From positions 129,501 through 193,500 of the forward strand of contig NZ_LZZW01000029.1 of the NCBI RefSeq assembly GCF_014170375.1: a stretch of 64,000 nucleotides of DNA, written 5' to 3'. Both the position numbers and the translations under genes were made by a program. Each line of letters begins with the position of its first letter. Position 1 is the stretch's first letter. Source of the stretch: Variovorax sp. UMC13 (GTDB lineage Bacteria > Pseudomonadota > Gammaproteobacteria > Burkholderiales > Burkholderiaceae_C). Under the pieces are notes generated by a model. The model saw only the letters and a list, made by a program, of their open reading frames with translations, was not told the DNA's origin and searched no databases. This document shows positions 58,154-64,000 of this stretch, one piece after another.

Positions 58154-58761
58154 GGCGTGGCGTCCGCCTTGGCCAGGAAGTCCTGCAGTTGCTTCACGCC
58201 GTTCCATGGTTCGGTGCGGCTGGCCGACGCCGCGCGCGCGGCCTGCACCGCGTCGGCCGTGACCGGCAGGCTGTCGTTGCCCCATTCGCTGCGCACGAAG
58301 CTCAGCACGGCCGCGAGTTCGGCGTCGTTCATCTGCTCGCCGAAGGCCGGCATGGCGCCGTTGTAGGTGGTGCCCGCGACCTCGATCGGGCCGTTCAGGC
58401 CGTGCAGCAGGATCTGCACTGGCAGCGCGGGCGCTTCCTTGACCCAGGAGGCGCCCGCCAGCGGCGGGAACACGCCGGGCAGGCCCTGGCCATTGGCCTG
58501 GTGGCAGGCCTGGCACTTGGCGACGAAGAGCTGGCGGCCATCGACCGCGCCGCCCGGCGCCGCGGCCGCGCCCTGCGCTAGCGTGGCCGGCTGGCGCTGG
58601 TCGCCCAGGCCGGCCAGGCCGTCGGGCCGCGCCATCACGATGTAGGCCAGCGCCCAGGCGATCAGCGCGCCGACCAGGGCCAGCACCACGTGCGGCACCG
58701 GGTTGTACTGCTCGTGCGGATCGTCGTGTTCGCTCTTACGGTTTTGCGGCGGCGGGGGCAT
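58150..58761 (-). CDS. Monohaem cytochrome c, CcoP-like oxidase subunit
   Basis: The 203-residue product has a Pro-rich cytoplasmic start, one membrane anchor (VPHVVLALVGALIAWALAYI) and a single CQACH haem site in a cytochrome c domain. The anchor context (HDDPHEQYNPVPH) recalls the CcoP N-terminus, but CcoP normally carries two haems. It overlaps the preceding CcoO-like gene by 26 bases; the ATG at 58761 is the best start. It is likely the third subunit that delivers electrons to the CcoO-like cytochrome. Confidence 0.85.
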   Translation of the reverse strand: MPPPPQNRKSEHDDPHEQYNPVPHVVLALVGALIAWALAYIVMARPDGLAGLGDQRQPATLAQGAAAAPGGAVDGRQLFVAKCQACHQANGQGLPGVFPPLAGASWVKEAPALPVQILLHGLNGPIEVAGTTYNGAMPAFGEQMNDAELAAVLSFVRSEWGNDSLPVTADAVQAARAASASRTEPWNGVKQLQDFLAKADATP

Positions 58762-59431
58762 CGGTCTTCTGTGCTTCGGTGGAGGGATCGGGCGCACCGG
58801 TGGCGCGTCCTGGTGGCAGCAGGCGGATCACCGCCTCGGCCTGGGCCGGCGTGAGCACCGGGTACTCGCGCTTCAGGCTCTGCAGGTAGGCCACGAGGTC
58901 GAGCGCCTCGGGCTTCGCCACCACGATCTCGCTGAGCGACACCGTGCCCGGCGGCAGCGTGACCACGCGTTCGCCCTTGGCCACGGTCTGCTCGTTCTTG
59001 ATCTCGAACAGGAAGCGGTAGGCCGGCATGTTGCTGCCGGCCACATAGGCGCGCGGCTGGAACAGGTGGCCCAGGTGCCAGTCGGCGCTGGGCTGGCGCA
59101 CGCCGATGTTGAACAGGTCGGGCCCGGTGCGCATGGTGCCCAGCAGCGGCGGCGCGTCGTAGTGGTAGTCGCCGGCCACCGAGGCACGGCCCCAGCCGCG
59201 GCGCGCGTCGGCGATGCCGGCGCCGGTGGTGCTGGGCTGCTGCGTGTGGCAGGCGATGCAGCCGTTGGCCATGTAGACCGCGCGGCCGCGCAGCTCCTGG
59301 CTGGTGTAGGGCTTCAGGGCCGGCGGCGCCGGGTCGTCCTTGAGCTGCAGGAAGGGCACCACGATCATGGCCGCGGTGGCGAGGGACAGCGTGACCATGG
59401 CCCCGCTGACGAGCTTGAGTTCGTTTTCCAT
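58736..59431 (-). CDS. cbb3-type oxidase monohaem cytochrome subunit, CcoO-like
   Basis: The 231-residue product has a membrane anchor (about 8-28) and one CIACH site (C58, C61, H62). The CcoO-type block RTGPDLFNIGVRQPSADWHL to YVAGSNMPAYRFLFE contains the Met ligand. CcoO passes electrons to the catalytic CcoN subunit. It lies eight bases downstream of the CcoN-like gene, and its end overlaps the monohaem cytochrome gene. Confidence 0.9.
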   Translation of the reverse strand: MENELKLVSGAMVTLSLATAAMIVVPFLQLKDDPAPPALKPYTSQELRGRAVYMANGCIACHTQQPSTTGAGIADARRGWGRASVAGDYHYDAPPLLGTMRTGPDLFNIGVRQPSADWHLGHLFQPRAYVAGSNMPAYRFLFEIKNEQTVAKGERVVTLPPGTVSLSEIVVAKPEALDLVAYLQSLKREYPVLTPAQAEAVIRLLPPGRATGAPDPSTEAQKTDAPAAAKP

Positions 59432-59439
59432 CAGGGGCC

Positions 59440-61071
59440 TCAGGCGGTGGTGGCGGACGAGGCAAGGCGTTCGGCCGGGGCGAACACGCCCGAGCGCGCG
59501 GAGATCAGCAGCACGTGCCAGGCGAAGACCAGGTGGCCCAGCGTCATCAGCGCGCCGCCGATCGAGCGGCCCTGCAGCCAGGGCAGCGTGACCGCCACCG
59601 CGTCCATGAAAGGCCGCGCGGGGTCGAGCAGGATCAGGCCCTGCAGCAGGCCGCCGATGCTCAGCGTCACCATGTAGACGGTGAAGCCCGCGACCACCAG
59701 CCAGAAGTGCAGGCCGATCAGCGCCGGCTGCGGCCAGCGCACGTCGAGGATGCGCGGCAGCGCGAAGTAGACGCCGCCGAAGATCACCATCGAGACGAAG
59801 CCGTACATGCCCAGGTGGGCGTGGGCCACGGTGAAGTGGGTGAAGTGCGTGACCGCGTTGAAGGAGCGCAGCGCCTGGAACGAGCCCTGCAGCGAGGCGC
59901 AGGTGTACATCACGGCGCCGAAGACGATGAAGCGCAGCACATGCGAATGCCGCAGCGCGCCGAAGTGGCCCTTGAGCGTGAGGTGCTGGTTGACCGAGAA
60001 CGCGACCACCGGGATCACCATCATCACGCTCTGCACGATCGACAGCGTGATCAGCCATTCGGGGATCGGCCCGCCGATCAGGTGGTGCGCGCCGACCTGG
60101 CCGTAGAAGAAGGCCAGCGTCCAGAAGCCCAGCAGCGAGAGGTTGTACGAACGCACCGGCCGGCCGATCACCTTGGGCAGGAAGTAGTAGACGCAGGCCA
60201 GCGACAGCGGCGTGTAGAACAGGCCCAGCACGTTGTGGCCGAACCACCAGTTCATGGTCGCCTGCTCGACGCCGAAGTGCACGCCGGGCACCTTGGCCAC
60301 GATGTAGAGCGTGGGGAACCAGAACAGCGCCGCACCCATGTACCAGACCGACACGTAGAGGTGCTGCACCTGGCGGCGCTGCAGCATGAGCGCCATCGGC
60401 AGGCCGATCAGCATGCCGCCGAGCGCGAACAGCGCGCCGATCTGCCAGGGAATCTCCAGCCATTCCATGCCGGCGTTGATGCCCACCGCCAGCCCGCCCA
60501 GGCCCGCGACCAGGCCGGCGTTCCACAGCAGCGTGCCCACGATCACCAGCCGGCCGCCCTGCAACTGCGTCTTGAGCAGCCGCGGCAGCATCCAGATCGC
60601 CAGGCCCAGCAGGCCCATCGGCGCCCAGCCGTAGGCCACGGCGTTGAGGTGCAGCGTGCGCAGCCGGCCGAAGCCGAGCCAGGCCTGATCGGTCAGCAGG
60701 TCGGGCCAGTGCAGTTTCAGCGAGCTCAGCAGGCCGGCCGCCGAGGCCACCACCAGCCAGACCGTGGCGCAGGCGATCAGCATGAAGGCCGGGAAGGAGC
60801 TCGAGCGGTCGGCCGCCTCGCGCGCGGCCAGCTCGGTGGGCGCCGGGCCGGCCACCTCGCCGGCGTGCGCCGCGACCACGCGCGTGAGCGCATGGTGCTG
60901 GTCGGCGCTGGCCGAGGGCTCTTCGGGCCGGCCGATCTCGCCGGGCGAGAAGATGGTGCGCGCGCCGCTGGCCTCGGCGTCGAACAGGCCCTTGCGCAGC
61001 GACCAGATGAAGCCGAACAGGCCGACGATGGAAAGAAGGAAGGTGGCCAGCAGCAGGGCGGTGGGGTTCAT
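59440..61071 (-). CDS. cbb3-type (C-family) haem-copper oxidase catalytic subunit, CcoN-like
   Basis: The 543-residue product reduces O2 at a haem-CuB centre. Conserved ligands are visible: H141 and H419 for the low-spin haem, H417 for the high-spin haem, and H279, H329 and H330 for CuB. Y323 in FFYGQVGAHH sits at the helix-VII position of the cross-linked active-site Tyr; NO reductases lack it, so oxygen reduction is likely. Residues 1-50 (LFGFIWSLRKGLFDAEASGA) look like a fused CcoS-type maturation segment, followed by a linker of about 40 residues. ATG 61071 is the first gene of a seven-gene overlapping run; no CcoQ was seen. Confidence 0.9.
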   Translation of the reverse strand: MNPTALLLATFLLSIVGLFGFIWSLRKGLFDAEASGARTIFSPGEIGRPEEPSASADQHHALTRVVAAHAGEVAGPAPTELAAREAADRSSSFPAFMLIACATVWLVVASAAGLLSSLKLHWPDLLTDQAWLGFGRLRTLHLNAVAYGWAPMGLLGLAIWMLPRLLKTQLQGGRLVIVGTLLWNAGLVAGLGGLAVGINAGMEWLEIPWQIGALFALGGMLIGLPMALMLQRRQVQHLYVSVWYMGAALFWFPTLYIVAKVPGVHFGVEQATMNWWFGHNVLGLFYTPLSLACVYYFLPKVIGRPVRSYNLSLLGFWTLAFFYGQVGAHHLIGGPIPEWLITLSIVQSVMMVIPVVAFSVNQHLTLKGHFGALRHSHVLRFIVFGAVMYTCASLQGSFQALRSFNAVTHFTHFTVAHAHLGMYGFVSMVIFGGVYFALPRILDVRWPQPALIGLHFWLVVAGFTVYMVTLSIGGLLQGLILLDPARPFMDAVAVTLPWLQGRSIGGALMTLGHLVFAWHVLLISARSGVFAPAERLASSATTA

Positions 61072-61318
61072 GGGCACTCGTGGGGCAGCGTCGCCCCGTT
61101 CGCTGCGAAGGCGGCGGGCGGTGGCGAAGACGGAAGCCGATGCTAGGTCGAACGCATCAGTTGGAGAATCACCAGTTGACGTGTGAAAAACCGGATCAGA
61201 AGGAACGCGTGCGAGAGGAATACACTGGCGGCACCGAGTCGGCGCAGTTGCCTCAGCTGGCCGAATCATCCCAGAAAATACGGATCAGGCTTGCCGCCTG
61301 CTCCTTCCGGAGCCCTCC
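61072..61318. promoter_or_regulatory. Divergent control region between the oxidase operon and the MocR regulator
   Basis: No gene is seen in these 247 bases. Two direct copies of CGGATCAG (61192-61199, 61281-61288) and three copies of CAGTTG (61158, 61173 and 61245) are present. MocR-type regulators usually bind direct repeats between themselves and a divergent target. No good FNR/ANR box (TTGAT-N4-ATCAA) was found, although cbb3 oxidases are often FNR-controlled. Confidence 0.4.
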
Positions 61319-62746
61319 ATGAAGCGCTACGAGGCCCTGGCGGCCGATGTCGAGGAATCGATACGCAGCGGCGTGCTGCAACCCGGCGACCGCGTGCCCT
61401 CGGTGCGCCACACCACCGCCAGCCGCGGCGTGAGCGCCTCGACGGTGTTCCAGGCCTACTACCTGCTCGAGGCGCGCGGCCTGATCCGGGCGCGCGAGCG
61501 CTCGGGCTACTACGTGGCCGCCGCCGGCGCCAAGGGCCGCCGCGTGCCGCCCGAGCCCGACCTGAGCTCGCAGCCGGCCGACGCCTCGATCGCGGTCGAC
61601 GTGAGCGACCGCGTGTTCGAGATCCTCGAGGCCAGCAAGACGCGCGACGTGGTGCCCTTCGGCTCGGCATTCCTGAGCCCGCTGCTGTTCCCGCTGGCAC
61701 GGCTGGGCCAGGCGCTGGCTTCGAGCGCGAAGACGCTCGACCCCTGGAGCACGGTCGACGACCTCACGCCCGGCAACGCCGCGCTGCGCCGCCAGATCGC
61801 GCTGCGCTACCTGGCCGACGGCCTCCACGTGCACCCCGATGAGATCGTGGTCACCAACGGCGCGCTGGAGGCGCTCAACCTGTGCCTGGCGGCGGTCACG
61901 CGGCCCGGCGATTCGGTGATCGTCGAGTCGCCCACCTTCTATGCGGCGCTCCAGGCGCTGGAGCGCATGGGCCTGCAGGCCATCGAGGTGCCCACGCATC
62001 CGCGCGAGGGCATCGACCTGGCGGCGCTGGCGCGCGCGATCGAGCGCCACAAGCCGCGCGCCTGCTGGCTCATGACCACCTTCCAGAATCCGCTGGGCAG
62101 CCTGATGCCCGAGGCCAAGAAGAAGGCGCTGGTGGCGCTGCTCGCCGAGCACGAGATCCCGCTGATCGAGGACGACGTCTACGCCGAGCTCTACTTCGGC
62201 GACAAGCGCCCGCTGCCGGCCAAGGCCTTCGACACGCAGGGGCTGGTGATGCACTGCGGCTCGTTCTCCAAGTGCCTGGCGCCGGGCTACCGCATCGGCT
62301 GGGCCGCGCCCGGGCGCCACGCCAAGGCCGTGGGCCGGCTCAAGCTCACGACCACGCTGGGCGCCTCGGCGCCCGCGCAGGCCGCGCTCGCGACCTACCT
62401 CGAACACGGTGGCTTCGACAAGCACCTGCGCAAGCTGCGCCAGACCCTGGCCGGGCAGCAGGCGCCGCTGGCGGAGGCGGTGGCGCGGCACTTCCCGGCC
62501 GGCACCCGCGCCACGCGGCCGGCCGGCGGCTACTTCCTCTGGGTCGAGCTGCCCGAGGGCGTCGACGCGATCGAGATCCACCGCCGCGCGCTGGCGCTGG
62601 GCATCAGCGTGGCGCCCGGCCCGATCTTCTCGGCCAGCCGGGCCTTTGCGAACTGCCTGCGGCTCAACTACGGCCACGCCTGGGATGCGCGCGCCGAGGA
62701 GGCGGTGGTCACGCTGGGCCGGCTGGTGGCGGCCTCGCTAAAGTGA
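61319..62746 (+). CDS. MocR-type GntR/aminotransferase transcriptional regulator
   Basis: The 475-residue product joins a GntR winged helix (about 1-75; SGVLQPGDRVPSVRHTTASR) to a class I aminotransferase domain. That domain has the PLP-binding Lys in HCGSFSKCLAPGYRIGW and the Asp in LIEDDVYAELYFG. MocR regulators sense PLP or amino-type ligands and usually control a divergent neighbour; here that would be the oxidase operon, which would be an unusual target. CGGAG precedes the ATG. The DUF1345 gene follows almost without gap. Confidence 0.93.
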   Translation: MKRYEALAADVEESIRSGVLQPGDRVPSVRHTTASRGVSASTVFQAYYLLEARGLIRARERSGYYVAAAGAKGRRVPPEPDLSSQPADASIAVDVSDRVFEILEASKTRDVVPFGSAFLSPLLFPLARLGQALASSAKTLDPWSTVDDLTPGNAALRRQIALRYLADGLHVHPDEIVVTNGALEALNLCLAAVTRPGDSVIVESPTFYAALQALERMGLQAIEVPTHPREGIDLAALARAIERHKPRACWLMTTFQNPLGSLMPEAKKKALVALLAEHEIPLIEDDVYAELYFGDKRPLPAKAFDTQGLVMHCGSFSKCLAPGYRIGWAAPGRHAKAVGRLKLTTTLGASAPAQAALATYLEHGGFDKHLRKLRQTLAGQQAPLAEAVARHFPAGTRATRPAGGYFLWVELPEGVDAIEIHRRALALGISVAPGPIFSASRAFANCLRLNYGHAWDARAEEAVVTLGRLVAASLK

Positions 62747-62751
62747 GCGCC

Positions 62752-63408
62752 ATGCAAACACATCTCTCGAAGGCCGCCGGGCTGCAGCGCCTGGCCTACG
62801 GCGCCGCGGCCGGGCTGGCCGTGGGCCTGGTGCCCTGGCCCCTGGGCGGCATCGCGCGCGGCCTGCTGGGCTGGACCTGCGGCACGCTGGTCTACCTGCT
62901 GCTGGCCTGGTGGCTGGCCGAGACCTTCGACGCCGAGCGCACGCGGGCGCGCTCCCAGTCGCTGGACCAGCCCAACGTGCTGATCCTGGTCATCACGCTC
63001 ACGGCGGTGGCCGCGTCGGCCTCGGCCATCACCATGATGCTGCAGCAGGTCAAGCAGCTCGACGGCATCGAGCGGGCCGCCCACATCGCGCTGGGCATGT
63101 TCGCGCTCGCGGCCTCATGGCTGCTGATCCACACGATCTACGCCTTCCACTACGCCCACCGCTACTACCAGACCGAGATGCAGAAGACCGAGGCCGGTCC
63201 GGGCCTGGACTTCCCGGGCAAGCTGGACCCGGACTACTTCGACTTCCTCTACTTCTCCTTCGTGATCGGCATGACCTCGCAGGTCTCGGACGTGCAGGTC
63301 ACCTCGCGCGTGATGCGGCGCATCACGCTGGTGCACGGCGTGCTGGCCTTCGCGTTCAACATGCTGGTGCTGGCGCTCTCGATCAACGTGGTGGCCGGGA
63401 GTATTTGA
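62752..63408 (+). CDS. DUF1345 membrane protein
   Basis: The 218-residue product has four to five membrane segments (AAAGLAVGLVPWPLGGIARG; VLILVITLTAVAASASAITM; IALGMFALAASWLLIHTIYA). The DUF1345 block FHYAHRYYQTE to PDYFDFLYFSFVIGMTSQVS is present. Function is unknown. ATG 62752 follows AAGTGAG and lies five bases after the MocR stop. GTG 62743, overlapping that stop, is a possible alternative. Confidence 0.88.
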   Translation: MQTHLSKAAGLQRLAYGAAAGLAVGLVPWPLGGIARGLLGWTCGTLVYLLLAWWLAETFDAERTRARSQSLDQPNVLILVITLTAVAASASAITMMLQQVKQLDGIERAAHIALGMFALAASWLLIHTIYAFHYAHRYYQTEMQKTEAGPGLDFPGKLDPDYFDFLYFSFVIGMTSQVSDVQVTSRVMRRITLVHGVLAFAFNMLVLALSINVVAGSI

Positions 63409-63469
63409 CTCGCCTCCTCCCTCCCCCTACCGGCGTCCCACGAAAGAGAAAGGCGCGTTCGGGTCGGCG

Positions 63470-64000
63470 TCAGCGCTGCTTGCCGAGTTTCACCAGCCCC
63501 GTCGACAGCGCCACGCCGCAGACGATCACCGCCGCACACACCAGCATCCACTGCGTGATGTGCTCGCCCAGGAACACGGTGCCGTAGAACACCGCGAACA
63601 CCGGCACCAGGAAGGTCACGGTCAGCGCGCGCGCCGGGCCGGCGCGTTCGATCAGGCGGAAGAACAGGATGTAGGCCAGGCCGGTGCAGGCCACGCCCAG
63701 CACGACCAGCGCGAGCCAGGCGCGCAGGCTGGGCATCTTCTCGGGCCAGAACCACAGCGCGGGCAGCGCGAGGAACAGCGTGGCGCCGAGCTGGCTGCCG
63801 GTGGCGGTGGCCAGGGCCGGCACGCCACCGAGGTGGCGCCGCGTGGCGCTGGCCGCCACGCCGTAGCAGAGGCAGGCGCCCAGGCAGGCCAGCACGGCCC
63901 AGGTGGCGCCGTAGCCGCTGGCATCGGCGTGCAGGCCGGCGCTGCGGCTGGCCAGCATCGCGACCCCGGTGAAGCCGATCACCAGCCCGACGATGCGCGA
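63470..64000 (-). CDS. EamA/DMT-family transporter (partial, N-terminus outside window)
   Basis: The frame is open from the stop (TGA, 63470-63472) to the window edge, giving the C-terminal 176 residues. They contain one EamA repeat: ATWAVLACLGACLCYGVAAS, LALVVLGVACTGLAYILFFR, and the closing PVFAVFYGTVFLGEHIT. These proteins export metabolites or amino acids with about ten membrane helices. The coding sequence continues beyond base 64000; the ATG at 63982 is internal. Confidence 0.85.
   Translation of the reverse strand, partial: SRIVGLVIGFTGVAMLASRSAGLHADASGYGATWAVLACLGACLCYGVAASATRRHLGGVPALATATGSQLGATLFLALPALWFWPEKMPSLRAWLALVVLGVACTGLAYILFFRLIERAGPARALTVTFLVPVFAVFYGTVFLGEHITQWMLVCAAVIVCGVALSTGLVKLGKQR

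Noticed and set aside
1..64000. CRISPR arrays, insertion sequences, integrases or phage genes
   Set aside because: No regularly spaced repeats, transposase-like or integrase-like translations, or terminal inverted repeats with target duplications were seen on either strand.

Overview
This window looks like chromosomal DNA from a high-GC betaproteobacterium of the Burkholderiales, most like Comamonadaceae (Variovorax or a close relative). The basis is the thrS-infC-rpmI-rplT-pheS-pheT-ihfA-merR-tRNA-Pro gene order, an H-NS of the short Burkholderiales type, a Bug/TctC-type binding protein and very high GC at third codon positions. No insertion sequence, phage gene, integrase or CRISPR array was seen.

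Layout. 1-6346: translation operon (end of thrS, infC with a probable AUC start, rpmI, rplT, a terminator/attenuator, pheS, pheT), then ihfA, a MerR-type regulator and tRNA-Pro(GGG) with its terminator. 6491-8182: an endonuclease/exonuclease/phosphatase-fold protein and a low-molecular-weight phosphatase relative that has lost its catalytic cysteine. 8480-22961: a cell-surface signalling and giant adhesin locus. It holds an STN plus TonB-C protein, an ECF sigma factor, a FecR anti-sigma factor, a 3724-residue filamentous-haemagglutinin-like (TpsA type) exoprotein and a second ECF sigma factor. Two near-identical promoter-like elements precede fecR and the adhesin gene. 22992-28316 (minus): a glycerol-3-phosphate-like operon (GlpA-like dehydrogenase with BFD iron-sulfur domain, FAD oxidoreductase, FGGY kinase, DUF1937 protein, DeoR regulator).

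28730-35238: an amidase with a complete peptide-type ABC importer. 35451-37345: a small unknown protein, an OsmC-family protein and a VOC-fold protein. 37515-45007: a second peptide-type ABC importer with a two-ATPase fusion, followed by a luciferase-like monooxygenase and two AhpD/CMD-fold proteins; this matches a conserved cassette of unknown substrate. 45172-51137: an IclR regulator and a catabolic cluster (alpha/beta hydrolase, amidohydrolase, Bug binding protein, FAH-family hydrolase, atypical SDR). 51203-53554: H-NS, a GAF protein, a single-domain response regulator, a flavin reductase and a small membrane protein.

53701-61071 (minus): a cbb3-like terminal oxidase operon. It encodes a catalytic subunit with a CcoS-like N-terminus, a CcoO-like cytochrome, a monohaem cytochrome, a SCO protein, a membrane protein and LrgA/LrgB, then a cytochrome c4-like and a trihaem cytochrome c. 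It is divergent from a MocR-type regulator (61319-62746), followed by a DUF1345 membrane protein and a truncated EamA exporter.

The strongest candidate for an under-described system is 8480-22961: a sigma/anti-sigma pair with a soluble STN-TonB-C protein in place of the usual TonB-dependent outer-membrane transducer, apparently controlling a giant secreted adhesin. The second candidate is the monooxygenase/importer cassette at 37515-45007. All functions are inferred from reading translations; no database search was run.
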